A stretch of 46,712 nucleotides of DNA from Ruminococcus sp. (GCA_017626015.1 JAGAJO010000004.1:1-46712), one strand, 5' to 3'; counted from the stretch's first letter, positions 1 through 7,930 are shown. Made by a program: numbers and translations. The notes: generated by a model from the sequence alone, not told the origin.

Positions 1-198
1 TCAAGCGCGGCGCTAGAGCGCTTGCGGGGGTCGAGGGGGCAGCGCCACCTCGTCGCTCCCGCAGGAGCGAAATCCCCATACGCAGGAGCTCCGCATAGGG
101 TGAATTTTCAAACAGTCCGGTGGACTGTTTGAAAAGAGGGGCATGCCCTGCGATAGAGGGCTGCCCCTTACTTGCGCTGTGGGGACTTTTTCGACAGG
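1..198. repeat. Dispersed repeat, copy 1 (R1)
   Basis: About 200 bp that recurs at 3584-3733. Shared blocks include GCGCTAGAGCGCTTGC near the left end, CTCCCGCAGGAGCGAAA, ACGCAGGAGCTCCGCA, GATAGAGGGCTGCCCCTTAC and GGGGACTTTTTCGACA at the right end. Copy 1 carries an extra perfect 14-bp inverted repeat (105-118 with 122-135, loop GGT) that copy 2 lacks. The left edge may be cut by the window. The reverse strand can be translated in a conserved frame in both copies, but there is no start or ribosome site, so I read it as non-coding. Confidence 0.8.
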
Positions 199-396
199 CT
201 GGCTGTTTTTCCACTCCCTGCCGTTGTGCATTTTGTCTGTTATGTCGATTTTAGTGACCGTCATTTTATACAAATATCTATATTGACATTTATGCATAAA
301 TACCATATAATAAATTTGTAAGCAATTTTATGTCAAAAAATGCGGCTTTGTATATGCATAATTCACCAAAAATTAATAAAACCGCCTTTTTAGTCC
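199..396. other. Intergenic region before glgP
   Basis: AT-rich sequence between repeat R1 and the glgP promoter. I see no ORF with a ribosome site and no clear RNA element. With R1 it makes up the gene-free first 494 bases. Confidence 0.5.
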
Positions 397-425
397 TTGC
401 AAAAAATTCCGTAATATGATATAAT
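397..425 (+). promoter_or_regulatory. Sigma-A-type promoter of glgP
   Basis: TTGCAA at 397-402, a 17-nt spacer and TATAAT at 420-425. It lies 70 nt upstream of the glgP start codon. Confidence 0.75.
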
Positions 426-494
426 TTATAGGATAGTTGTTATCTGAAATATTTATGCGGAGCCTTAGTATCCGCTTTACAGGAGGAATATTTA

Positions 495-2903
495 ATGTCA
501 AAAGCTACAGAGAAAACGATAACAAAGGACGAGCTGAAAAAACAGTTTGTGGAAGTTCTTCACAACGACTTCCAGACAACTCCCGAGGAGGCTGACGACC
601 GTCAGGTCTATGAGGCTCTTTCCAAGATCGTAGTAGGGATCCTTAAGGCAAAGAGAAGAAAATTCACCGTTAAAACTCAGTCTGAGGGCAAGAAAAAGGT
701 CTACTACCTTTCTATGGAATTTCTTATGGGACGCTCCCTTAAAACTTCAATTTACAACCTTGAAATGGTCGAGCAGACAAAATCCGTCCTTAAGGACTTC
801 GGCATTTCCATCAATGGGATTTACGAGCAGGAGCCTGATGCCGGTCTCGGAAACGGCGGACTCGGCAGACTTGCAGCCTGCTACCTTGACGCCCTTGCGG
901 CAGACGGCTATCATGCTACCGGATATTCTATCTGCTACGAGTACGGTATCTTCAAGCAGAAGCTTGAGGACGGCTGGCAGACCGAGCTGCCCGACAACTG
1001 GCTTCCCGGAGGTTCGGTATGGCTTGTACCCGTTCCGACAAAGGCTGTCGAGGTACGTTTTGACGGCGAGCTGAAGGAATACTGGGATAATCAGTATCAC
1101 TGTGTAACTCATGAAAACTATACTTCTGTAATGGCTGTCCCCTACGATCTGTTCGTTTCGGGATATGACAGCGAAGCCGTATCAAAGCTCAGACTGTGGA
1201 AAGCCGAGACTGCTTCATTCGATATGTCCATGTTTAATAAGGGAGATTATTCCAAGGCTCTGGGCAGAAACATTATGTCCCAGGCTATCACAAAGGTGCT
1301 TTACCCCAACGACAACCACGCCGAGGGAAAATCACTGAGACTGAGACAGCAGTATTTCCTGTGCGCAGCCTCTGTGGGCGATATCGTAAATCAGCACATG
1401 GGCGTTTACGGCACCCTTGACAACCTCCACGAAAAGGTCGCTATCCATATAAACGATACTCACCCGACCCTTGCCATTCCCGAGCTTATGAGAATACTCC
1501 TTGACGACTGCGGATATTCGTGGGATAAGGCTTGGCACATCGTTACCAACACCTTTGCCTATACAAACCACACCGTTATGCCCGAGGCTCTGGAAAAGTG
1601 GGACTGCAATCTGCTTAAGAGCGTATGTCCCAGAATTTTCTCTATCATCATCGAGATAAACGAAAGATACTGTCGTGACCTCTGGGAAAGATATAAGGAC
1701 GAGGGCAAGGTCTCCCATATGTCTATCGTGGAAAACAACAAGGTCAAAATGGCTACCCTTTGCGTTCACGCCTGCCACAGCGTAAACGGCGTTGCAAAGA
1801 TCCATTCCGAGATCATCAAGAAGGAGACCTTCCACGACGAATATCTTGATACTCCCACAAAGTTCAAGAACGTTACAAACGGCATCGCATACAGAAGATG
1901 GCTTTATCAGTCCAACGAGGGACTTACCAAGCTGCTCAGCGAAAAGATCGGCACAGGCTTCCTGAAAAACGCAGCCGAGCTTAGCAAACTTTCAGTCTTC
2001 AAGGACGATGAGGAGGTCCTTAACAGACTTGCGGACATCAAGCTGGAAAACAAGAAGAAATTCGCAAAGTATGTAAAGAACGAGTACGGAGCAGTTCTCA
2101 ACACGGATTCTATTTTCGACGTACAGGTAAAGAGACTGCACGAGTATAAGAGACAGCAGCTCAATGCGCTGAACATTATCGCACAGTACAATTATCTCAA
2201 GGCCAATCCCGACGCAGACTTTACCCCCAAGACCTATATTTTCGCTGCAAAGGCTGCCCCCGGATATTATATGGCAAAGCAGATAATCAAGCTTATCTGG
2301 AACATCTCCGAGGAGCTTAAGAAAAACAGCAAGATCAGGGAAAAGCTGAACGTTATTTTCCTTGAGGACTATAACGTTTCCCTCTCTGAGATCCTTATGC
2401 CTGCCGCAGATATTTCCGAGCAGATCTCCCTTGCGGGAACAGAGGCTTCCGGAACGGGCAACATGAAGCTGATGATAAACGGCGCAGTAACTCTCGGAAC
2501 AATGGACGGAGCAAACGTTGAGATACACGAGCAGGTAGGCGACGAGAACATTATTATCTTCGGCATGAACGTAGACGAAGTAAACGCCTGCAAGGCGGGA
2601 TACAGACCTATAGACATCTACAACTCCAACAGCGTTGTAAAGTCTGCTATCGACACCCTCCAGTACGGCATAAACGGTCAGCAGTTCAACGAGATCGCCG
2701 ACACCCTTAAAACAACGGATACCTATATGGCTCTTAAGGATTTCGATTCCTATCAGCAGGCGCAGAGATATGCTTCCGAGTGCTACAAAGACAAGATGAA
2801 GTGGCAGAAGATGAGTCTTGCAAACATTGCGGGAGCAGGTATCTTCTCAGCCGACAGATCAGTTGCAGAGTATGCAAAGGATATCTGGGGACTTAACAAG
2901 TAA
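495..2903 (+). CDS. glgP: Glycogen/alpha-glucan phosphorylase
   Basis: Cytoplasmic GT35 phosphorylase that releases glucose-1-phosphate from glycogen or maltodextrin using phosphate. The 802-residue length is normal for the family. The N-terminal part has the typical VYYLSMEFLMGRSL and GLGNGGLGRLAACYLDALA blocks. The C-terminal part has the pyridoxal-phosphate site EASGTGNMKLMINGA, with the cofactor lysine at residue 658, followed by LGTMDGANVEI. The start is supported by AGGAGG at 480-485 about nine bases upstream. The gene stands alone between its own promoter and a strong terminator at 2985-3034, so it looks monocistronic. No other glycogen genes are nearby. Whether glycogen or maltodextrin is preferred cannot be read from sequence. 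Confidence 0.97.
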   Translation: MSKATEKTITKDELKKQFVEVLHNDFQTTPEEADDRQVYEALSKIVVGILKAKRRKFTVKTQSEGKKKVYYLSMEFLMGRSLKTSIYNLEMVEQTKSVLKDFGISINGIYEQEPDAGLGNGGLGRLAACYLDALAADGYHATGYSICYEYGIFKQKLEDGWQTELPDNWLPGGSVWLVPVPTKAVEVRFDGELKEYWDNQYHCVTHENYTSVMAVPYDLFVSGYDSEAVSKLRLWKAETASFDMSMFNKGDYSKALGRNIMSQAITKVLYPNDNHAEGKSLRLRQQYFLCAASVGDIVNQHMGVYGTLDNLHEKVAIHINDTHPTLAIPELMRILLDDCGYSWDKAWHIVTNTFAYTNHTVMPEALEKWDCNLLKSVCPRIFSIIIEINERYCRDLWERYKDEGKVSHMSIVENNKVKMATLCVHACHSVNGVAKIHSEIIKKETFHDEYLDTPTKFKNVTNGIAYRRWLYQSNEGLTKLLSEKIGTGFLKNAAELSKLSVFKDDEEVLNRLADIKLENKKKFAKYVKNEYGAVLNTDSIFDVQVKRLHEYKRQQLNALNIIAQYNYLKANPDADFTPKTYIFAAKAAPGYYMAKQIIKLIWNISEELKKNSKIREKLNVIFLEDYNVSLSEILMPAADISEQISLAGTEASGTGNMKLMINGAVTLGTMDGANVEIHEQVGDENIIIFGMNVDEVNACKAGYRPIDIYNSNSVVKSAIDTLQYGINGQQFNEIADTLKTTDTYMALKDFDSYQQAQRYASECYKDKMKWQKMSLANIAGAGIFSADRSVAEYAKDIWGLNK

Positions 2904-2984
2904 CAGATCCTTTTCCCGGTACCGCACCGAAAGGGAAAGCAGGTATGACCGCAGACCCTTCTGAACTTTAAACGCAGAAAAATA

Positions 2985-3034
2985 AAACCGGGCGGACGCC
3001 GATCATGAAACGGTGTCCGCCCGGTTTCCTTTTG
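2985..3034 (+). terminator. Rho-independent terminator of glgP
   Basis: A 14-bp GC-rich stem (2988-3001 with 3011-3024, one G-T wobble) with a 9-nt loop is followed by TTTCCTTTT. It starts 85 nt after the glgP stop. Confidence 0.85.
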
Positions 3035-3150
3035 AAAGGATAATTTAAGTTTCCCCATTTTTTCTATTCCCCCTGCCCGCCGAAAGGCGGAGAAATGGAA
3101 AAATAATTGGAATTTTACTTTAATTCACATAATAAAAGCTATAAAAAGAT

Positions 3151-3183
3151 GTGTTTCTCCCCGCCTTAAGCGAGGAAAAACAC
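3151..3183. repeat. Pyrimidine-type intergenic hairpin (copy 1)
   Basis: GTGTTTCTCC at 3151-3160 pairs with GGAAAAACAC at the right edge, with loop CCGCCTTAAGCGA. It resembles hairpins at 6011, 17823 and 36207, with TCC(C)C-GCC-TA in the left arm and loop. It lies between glgP and acylphosphatase. A second small hairpin (GCCCGCCGAAAGGCGG region, near 3076-3092) precedes it. These two account for most of the 345-base gap after glgP. Confidence 0.5.
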
Positions 3184-3248
3184 AAAAAAAGTTTAATTTC
3201 AGGTAAAAATAAATTTTGGGGAAACTTAAGAAGAATAAGGAGAAAAAA

Positions 3249-3518
3249 ATGAAAAAAATTCGCAGACATTTTATTTTCAGCGGCAGCGTACAGGGAGTAG
3301 GCTTCCGCTACAGAGCTTTCTACGCCGCCAGAAGCCTGGGCGTGACCGGCTGGGTGAAAAATCTTTATGACGGTTCGGTTGAAATGGAGGCTGAGGGCAG
3401 CGAGGAAAGCATTGACAGACTTATACTTTCCGTTGAAAAGGGGACGTTTGTAAGGATAGAAAATATGTCGGTGAAAGATATCCCCACCGTGGACGACAGA
3501 ACCTTTGATATATTGTAA
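3249..3518 (+). CDS. acyP: Acylphosphatase
   Basis: Small cytoplasmic enzyme that hydrolyses acyl-phosphates. At 89 residues it has the normal family length. The signature GSVQGVGFRYRAF near the N-terminus contains the phosphate-binding loop and the catalytic arginine, and GWVKNLYDGSVE contains the catalytic asparagine. I chose ATG 3249 because AAGGAG lies at 3237-3242. An in-frame ATG at 3216 would add eleven lysine-rich residues and has no ribosome site. The gene is followed by dispersed repeat R2, and no partner gene is evident. Confidence 0.95.
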   Translation: MKKIRRHFIFSGSVQGVGFRYRAFYAARSLGVTGWVKNLYDGSVEMEAEGSEESIDRLILSVEKGTFVRIENMSVKDIPTVDDRTFDIL

Positions 3519-3583
3519 ACGTCAAAAGTAGGGAGACTCCCATTCAATATGTTGACCCCCCTTTGGGGAATTAAAGCGCAGGC

Positions 3584-3733
3584 TCAATCGCAGCGCTAGA
3601 GCGCTTGCAAGGGGGATCGCTCCCGCAGGAGCGAAACTCCCCTACGCAGGAGCTCCGCACAGGGTGAATTGGGCATATGCCCTACGATAGAGGGCTGCCC
3701 CTTACTTGCGCCGTGGGGACTTTTTCGACAGCC
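3584..3733. repeat. Dispersed repeat, copy 2 (R2)
   Basis: Second copy of the element at 1-198, in the same orientation. It has TCAATCGCAGCGCTAGAGCG at the left end and GGGGACTTTTTCGACA at the right end. It is about 45 bp shorter because the inverted-repeat segment of copy 1 is replaced by GGGTGAATTGGGCATATGCC. It lies between the convergent acylphosphatase and rubrerythrin genes. Confidence 0.8.
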
Positions 3734-3784
3734 TGTAATTTATCACCGGCAGTCTTTTGCCTACGAACTGCTGATATGATCTCC

Positions 3785-4396
3785 TTAGTTACAGCTCTGA
3801 CAGTTAAGTCCCCAGCTTGCCATTGAAAGCCTGATATAATAGCCCTGAGGAACTCCGCAGACGGGACAGTTCTGAGGCGCAGAGGTACCCTCCATAATAT
3901 AGCCGCAGTTAAGGCACACCCAAGTCTCACTGCTGTCGCAGGAGAAAAGCTTGTTTTCCTTCATAAGCTTTCCGAATGCATCGAAGCGGTCGCCGTGGGC
4001 TTTTTCGATCTTTGCGATATTGGCGAAATCCTGGGCGATCTTATGAAAGCCCTCCTGCCTTGCGACCTCGGAAAATGCCGGATAAACATCTCCGAATTCC
4101 TCATACTCGTTGTGATGCGCCATACTCAGAAGCTCGCAGACATTTTCGGAAATATCCACGGGATAACCGCCGTCGATATGGATAGTCTGACCGGCTTCCT
4201 CCTTAAGGTGATTGTAAAATATCTCCGCATGAGCCTTCTCCTGATTGGCGGTGAACTTGAAAAGATCCGCCACTGCAAAAAGCTTTTGCTGTTTTGCCTG
4301 CTGTCCGGCAAAGGTATAGCGGTTTCTCGCCTGACTTTCCCCGGCGAATGCCCTCATAAGATTTTCCTTGGTTTTTGAAGTTTTGAAATCCTGCAT
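3785..4396 (-). CDS. rbr: Rubrerythrin
   Basis: Non-haem di-iron peroxidase that detoxifies hydrogen peroxide in anaerobes, using electrons from its own rubredoxin-like domain. The 203-residue protein has the ferritin-like four-helix domain first, with ESQARNRYTF and NQEKAHAEIF giving the ExxRxxY and ExxH iron ligands. A C-terminal rubredoxin-type domain follows, with CLNCGY and CPVCGV. The start is at 4396, where AGGAGG (4405-4410) sits in front; the longer in-frame ORF upstream has no support. The tail beyond the rubredoxin domain is somewhat extended and carries an extra C-x-x-C (CQSC) right before the stop, which is not part of the usual fold. The gene follows ypeB by 65 nt, and hairpin element M1 fills that gap. 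Confidence 0.96.
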   Translation of the reverse strand: MQDFKTSKTKENLMRAFAGESQARNRYTFAGQQAKQQKLFAVADLFKFTANQEKAHAEIFYNHLKEEAGQTIHIDGGYPVDISENVCELLSMAHHNEYEEFGDVYPAFSEVARQEGFHKIAQDFANIAKIEKAHGDRFDAFGKLMKENKLFSCDSSETWVCLNCGYIMEGTSAPQNCPVCGVPQGYYIRLSMASWGLNCQSCN

Positions 4397-4420
4397 AAAA
4401 AATTCCTCCTGATTTATTTT

Positions 4421-4460
4421 TAAGGCTGTACAGCACAAACACTGTATGCTGACTGCCTTT
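4421..4460. repeat. 5' hairpin element M1
   Basis: AAGGCTGTACAGCACAA at the left differs from the family end AAGGCAATACCGCACAA at three positions. The right end GACTGCCTT is the imperfect inverted partner. It lies 25 nt upstream of the rubrerythrin start and abuts the ypeB stop. Confidence 0.5.
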
Positions 4461-4461
4461 A

Positions 4462-5799
4462 TTACTGTGCCAGAGTACCCGACTCGCTTTCGAGAAGTAT
4501 CATTATCTGTTCCTCCTCGCCTGTTTCGGCGTTGATATAAACAAGAACGTTCCTGCCGTTTTCCGCTTTGCAGGAAAATTCGTAGCAAAGGGTCTCTTCA
4601 AGATTTTTCGTGGGGATCACCGCAAGGCGGTGAGATACGATAGAAAGTCTGGGAGAAACAGCCTGTTCGGCACGGCTCTGGGGGTAAAGCTTTTCGGGAT
4701 AGCTGCGCTGGGTATGGTTTACAAGAAAGCCTCTGGCATCATAGCCGAGGATATCTCCGTTATCCATAGCTACGGACACCTTGACAAGATCGGGATAAAT
4801 GCGCTTGTCAACGTCCTTGTAGGCATAGTTTACGGTCAGAACGTTGTTCTGTATCTCATAATAGGTCTCCTCCATGGAAAGTATGCCAAGATAGTCAAGA
4901 AGCTCATCTGCTTTTTCCAGCGCCTTATCGGCGTCGAGCTTGCTTTTATCCACTACTCTCATTTTCAGAAAGTAGGAAATATATCCGCCCTGCTTTGTCA
5001 CCTCGCAGGTAACGGAGTTTTTTGCATCTGCGAACCTCCATGCAGGCATACTGCCGTCCACATCTTCGCTTTGGTAAAGATCGGTGGTGTTGACGTTGAG
5101 CGCCATTGCAGCCCTCTGCAAAGCCTTATCCTTGGAAACAGTCTGAGCGGAGGAGGTCATTTTCGGTGTTTTTTCAAGAATGTTATCGGAAAAAGGACCG
5201 TCGTAAATAAGACTGGGGTAATTGTCAAAGTTCTCCTCAAAGTCTGAAAATCCCTCAGTTACATAGGGCGGCTGTTCCTCGGACGCCGTTTTTCCGGCTT
5301 CGGTAAGAGTAAGCTCTCCGCTTGCAACGGAATTTTCAAGCTTCCACATATCTTCGGAAAGGGTCTTTGAAAAATCGTACAGGGCAGCCATGTTATCGTA
5401 CTCCTCCCGGGAGAGAGTTCCGCCGTCCATAAGCTTTCTTGACATGGCAAGAGAATAATTTCCCACCTGTGAAAGAAACTTATAGGTGTTTTCAAGATTC
5501 AGCTCTGCAACCGGAAGCTGCGCAAGAGCTGCCTTCGCCGACGCAGATTCACGGTAAAGCTCTGTCGCAAGACTTTGCTGCATTGCGCCAGAGCCTGCGT
5601 AAAGCTGCTTTTCCAGCGCTGCGGAAAGGCTGTCGCAGGAGGAGGCAAGCTCCTCTATGGCACGGGAATAATTGTACGTCACTGTCTGTCCGGCTTTCCT
5701 CGACTCGTTCATAAGCTGGACGTTTCTTACTCCCAGCGCCGCTATCGTGGCTGCGATAAGGGAACACGCCCTGATAAGTCCTCTGTTTGTAAAAGTCAT
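4462..5799 (-). CDS. ypeB: Spore germination protein YpeB
   Basis: YpeB-family protein. In Bacillus it stabilises and localises the cortex-lytic enzyme SleB in the spore envelope. It is 445 residues long with one N-terminal membrane segment (roughly residues 8-25), a helical YpeB domain, and C-terminal PepSY-like repeats, for example the stretch around KALQRAAMALNV and the final part ending in an NAETGEEEQI block. The start at 5799 is preferred over 5808 because AAAGGA sits nine bases from it but directly touches the earlier ATG. No sleB lies next to it, unlike the usual sleB-ypeB pair. A sigma-G-like promoter is at 5855-5883. Rubrerythrin follows on the same strand. Confidence 0.88.
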   Translation of the reverse strand: MTFTNRGLIRACSLIAATIAALGVRNVQLMNESRKAGQTVTYNYSRAIEELASSCDSLSAALEKQLYAGSGAMQQSLATELYRESASAKAALAQLPVAELNLENTYKFLSQVGNYSLAMSRKLMDGGTLSREEYDNMAALYDFSKTLSEDMWKLENSVASGELTLTEAGKTASEEQPPYVTEGFSDFEENFDNYPSLIYDGPFSDNILEKTPKMTSSAQTVSKDKALQRAAMALNVNTTDLYQSEDVDGSMPAWRFADAKNSVTCEVTKQGGYISYFLKMRVVDKSKLDADKALEKADELLDYLGILSMEETYYEIQNNVLTVNYAYKDVDKRIYPDLVKVSVAMDNGDILGYDARGFLVNHTQRSYPEKLYPQSRAEQAVSPRLSIVSHRLAVIPTKNLEETLCYEFSCKAENGRNVLVYINAETGEEEQIMILLESESGTLAQ

Positions 5800-5854
5800 T
5801 TCTATCATTCCTTTATATGATTTTTCTTTTTGATCTGCAAAATACCTTTATATG

Positions 5855-5883
5855 TATTTTGCCGGATATTGCAGAAAATATTC
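5855..5883 (-). promoter_or_regulatory. Sigma-G-like promoter of ypeB
   Basis: On the reverse strand GAATA (5883-5879), 17 nt, then CAAAATA (5861-5855). This resembles the forespore sigma-G consensus (GNATR, N17-18, CATNNTA) with one deviation in the -10. It overlaps a perfect 9-bp hairpin at 5837-5862, so it is only a suggestion. Confidence 0.4.
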
Positions 5884-5944
5884 ACAAAAGAAAAAGATAA
5901 AATTTAAATGTCTGCCAGCAGGAATATATTCCCATGATTTCAGA

Positions 5945-5986
5945 CAAAAATTCAGACGGCACGACCAAATCGTCATGCCGTCTGAA
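5945..5986 (-). terminator. Terminator of the zinc-ribbon membrane protein gene
   Basis: An 11-bp stem (TTCAGACGGCA at 5951-5961 with TGCCGTCTGAA at 5976-5986) is followed on the reverse strand by TTTTTGTC. It lies about 120 nt past the stop at 6104. Confidence 0.7.
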
Positions 5987-6010
5987 AATGTTAAGGAAAT
6001 GCCGATCAAT

Positions 6011-6043
6011 GTATCCCTTCCCGACTTAGGTGGGGAGGGATAC
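6011..6043. repeat. Pyrimidine-type intergenic hairpin (copy 2)
   Basis: GTATCCCTTCCC (6011-6022) pairs with GGGGAGGGATAC (6032-6043) with one mismatch; the loop is GACTTAGGT. Its sequence style matches the hairpins at 3151, 17823 and 36207. With the terminator and ypeB promoter it accounts for the roughly 300-base gap 5800-6103. Confidence 0.55.
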
Positions 6044-6103
6044 ACTGAATACGTTATCTGCGGGGCAGTGAATTTTAAAATGGCGATTTAATTAGCGCTG
6101 CCT

Positions 6104-6508
6104 TTATATCTTTACCTGAAATCTTGCCGAGCAGTTGGGACATTTTACGGTATGCACACCCTTTTGCTTGGGCAGGCGGAGTATTTTTTTGCACCCGGGA
6201 CATTTTACATAGCTGTTTGTCTTTCTCTCCCGCCACATTCTTTTAAGCAGACTGATTTTTCCCGAGATACTGTTTCCCAGCGGACGAAGCTTTGCACGGA
6301 GCTTTCCCTCTGCGGCAAGGAGCTTTCCGTTTCTGGGTAACATCATTCTGGCAAAAGCAAGTACGAAAAGCAGATAGACTATCCATTGCAGTACAGACGA
6401 ACGCACAAAAATATTGACTGCAGCGGCTGCCACTGCGGCTATGACGATATAACCGAAAAGTCTGTCCGCTCCGTAACGGCTCTGTATAAATTTCATTATC
6501 CTTGACAT
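6104..6508 (-). CDS. Membrane protein with C-terminal zinc ribbon
   Basis: Unassigned 134-residue protein. An N-terminal basic segment is followed by a hydrophobic hairpin of two membrane segments at roughly residues 18-55 (GYIVIAAVAAAAVNIFV, then WIVYLLFVLAFARMML). After a basic linker comes a zinc ribbon with CPGCKKILRLPK and CPNCSARF, similar to MJ0042-type zinc fingers. The ribosome site GAGGG lies about seven bases upstream of ATG 6508. It probably has its own transcript, since a terminator follows and element M2 precedes. The zinc ribbon should face the cytoplasm if both termini are inside; function is unknown. Confidence 0.75.
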   Translation of the reverse strand: MSRIMKFIQSRYGADRLFGYIVIAAVAAAAVNIFVRSSVLQWIVYLLFVLAFARMMLPRNGKLLAAEGKLRAKLRPLGNSISGKISLLKRMWRERKTNSYVKCPGCKKILRLPKQKGVHTVKCPNCSARFQVKI

Positions 6509-6529
6509 AAAACGCCCTCCCTCGATATT

Positions 6530-6572
6530 TTACGGCAATACCGCATACTCATTGTGCTTGTATTGTCTTAAC
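6530..6572. repeat. 5' hairpin element M2
   Basis: TACGGCAATACCGCATA at the left and TTGTATTGTCTTAA at the right form imperfect inverted ends of the M family. It lies 22 nt upstream of the start codon at 6508. Confidence 0.6.
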
Positions 6573-6665
6573 TGTGTGTTAGTATAACCCCAAAATATTA
6601 ACTGCACATTAACTTTATCTATAAACCATAGTAACTCAGATGCACAGTCAGATCTTCCGCCGGAG

Positions 6666-6701
6666 CATAAAACGGCGGCAGGAGATCGCATCTCCCGCCG
6701 C
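6666..6701 (-). terminator. Terminator of the YbaK-type gene
   Basis: A 12-bp stem (6675-6686 with 6690-6701, one mismatch) around a CGC loop; on the reverse strand it is followed by CGTTTTATG. It lies about 55 nt past the stop at 6756. Confidence 0.7.
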
Positions 6702-6755
6702 ATTACCAAGCCTGTCCGAACATAAAGCCGCAAGGTATCCTGCACCTGCAAAGCG

Positions 6756-7250
6756 TTATTTGACCGTGATATCGCCGAATGAGCCGCCGGTGACCTTTAA
6801 CAGATCCTGCGGAGCCAGCATTATCTGAGAACCCAGCCGTCCTCCGCTTATAATGATCTCCTCAAGCCCGGCGGCGCTTTCGTCCACCACCGTGACGTAC
6901 TGTTTTTTCATTCCCACAGGGGTACAGCCCCCTCTTATATATCCTGTGACCTTATTTATATCCTTGACATGGAGCATTTCCACAGATTTTTCACCCACAG
7001 CCTTTGCCGCCTTTTTCATATCAAGCTCGGCGTTGACCGGTATGGCGAAAACATAATAGCTGCCGCTTTTTCCCGAAGTGACCAGTGTTTTGAATGAGGA
7101 CTCATACGGCTGACCAAGCATATCTGCAATATGCACACCGTCGATAAATTCTCCGCATTGGTAGGTGTTTACACGATAGCTTATTTTGCTGCGGTCAAGT
7201 ATCCTCATAGCGTTGGTTATAACGTCCTTTTCCTTTGACGGTTTTCCCAT
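6756..7250 (-). CDS. ybaK: YbaK/EbsC-type aminoacyl-tRNA deacylase
   Basis: Cytoplasmic trans-editing enzyme of the YbaK/ProX superfamily; the best known member removes cysteine from mischarged Cys-tRNA(Pro). The 164-residue length is normal. Diagnostic stretches are TLVTSGKSGSYYVFAIPVNA with the conserved region containing a lysine, YIRGGCTPVGMKKQ (the GGxSP-like substrate loop, here with cysteine) and the C-terminal GGRLGSQIMLAPQDLL. It lies 13 nt downstream of the cytidylate-kinase-like gene, so the two are probably co-transcribed from the promoter at 7939-7967 and end at the terminator near 6675. Specificity for Cys-tRNA is family inference. Confidence 0.92.
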   Translation of the reverse strand: MGKPSKEKDVITNAMRILDRSKISYRVNTYQCGEFIDGVHIADMLGQPYESSFKTLVTSGKSGSYYVFAIPVNAELDMKKAAKAVGEKSVEMLHVKDINKVTGYIRGGCTPVGMKKQYVTVVDESAAGLEEIIISGGRLGSQIMLAPQDLLKVTGGSFGDITVK

Positions 7251-7263
7251 TTCTTCACCGCCG

Positions 7264-7857
7264 TTATCTGGACGCCTGAACGGTAAGGGCTATTATCTCA
7301 GCACACATATCGAAGCCAAGCTTGCCGCTGTCAAGGCACATATCGTAGCTTGCCTTCTCGCCCCACTTCTTGTTGGTGTTTGCGTTGTAGTAATCCCCGC
7401 GCTTTTTATCGTACTTCTTAAGGCGGCTCTCAACCTCCTCCGGCGGAATGTGATGCTTATTCAGCGCTGCGTCCATACGCTTTTCAAAGGACGAATAAAT
7501 AAACACGTCCAGCGTTCTCACCGTATTTTTAAGGATAAAATCCGCACATCTGCCTACTATCACACAGTCCTCCTGCTTAGCAAGCTCCTGCACTACCTCC
7601 GTCTCGGCGGCAAAGATCTTTTCGGTAATATCGTCACGCTCTCTTCCGAAAAGTGCAATAGGCGTTTTCATGGGATTCAGAACCGACTCCTCATATTTTT
7701 TTATCTCGTCCATGGAAATACCGCTGCGTTTTGCAGCCATTTCGATTATTTCCCTGTCATAGCATTTTACCCCCAGCTTCTGAGCCGTCATTTTTCCGAT
7801 ATCGCTGCCGCCCGAGCAATAATGCCTGCCGATAGTAACTACCCTGATACCTGCCAT
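7264..7857 (-). CDS. Cytidylate-kinase-like family protein
   Basis: A 197-residue P-loop protein of the cytidylate-kinase-like family (the group separate from housekeeping Cmk). The N-terminus VVTIGRHYCSGGSDIGKMTAQKLG resembles the nucleotide-binding loop, and YDREIIEMAAKRSG follows as in these kinases. The middle contains CVIVGRCADFIL, and RMDAALNKH lies in the lid region. Family members are predicted to phosphorylate nucleosides or nucleotides, but the substrate is not established. The gene has a near-perfect promoter (7939-7967) with hairpin M3 in its leader, and it leads a two-gene unit with the YbaK gene. Confidence 0.88.
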   Translation of the reverse strand: MAGIRVVTIGRHYCSGGSDIGKMTAQKLGVKCYDREIIEMAAKRSGISMDEIKKYEESVLNPMKTPIALFGRERDDITEKIFAAETEVVQELAKQEDCVIVGRCADFILKNTVRTLDVFIYSSFEKRMDAALNKHHIPPEEVESRLKKYDKKRGDYYNANTNKKWGEKASYDMCLDSGKLGFDMCAEIIALTVQASR

Positions 7858-7890
7858 GTAATATCTCCCTCTTTCTTTGCTGTCTCAACG

Positions 7891-7930
7891 TTTATTGCAA
7901 AACCGCCGTCAGACGGCTTTGTGTACTTCT
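7891..7930. repeat. 5' hairpin element M3
   Basis: TTATTGCAAAACCGCCGTCAG followed by ACGGCTTTGTGTACTTCT. The core matches the interior of the long copy M6 (CCGCCTGACGGCTTTGTGTA). It lies 34 nt upstream of the start at 7857, and its upstream edge coincides with the transcription start predicted from the promoter at 7939-7967. Confidence 0.55.

Noticed and set aside
13-306. Reverse-strand ORF of 97 codons
   Set aside because: It lies in dispersed repeat R1 and extends into AT-rich DNA; the matching frame in R2 is broken and has no start. Conserved frame follows from sequence identity of the repeat.
3785-4588. Longer rubrerythrin start at 4588
   Set aside because: The extra 64 residues overlap ypeB and M1 and have no homology; ATG 4396 has a strong ribosome site.
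4630-5247. 205-codon + strand ORF within ypeB
   Set aside because: Shadow of the reverse-strand ypeB gene, with no ribosome site.
5837-5862. Perfect hairpin GCAAAATAC/GTATTTTGC upstream of ypeB as a ninth M element
   Set aside because: It resembles the GCAATAC/GTATTGC ends and lies 38 nt before the start, but it shares too little sequence and overlaps a putative promoter.
6530-6751. Reverse-strand ORF of 73 codons upstream of the zinc-ribbon gene
   Set aside because: It spans the terminator at 6666-6701 and hairpin M2 and has no ribosome site.
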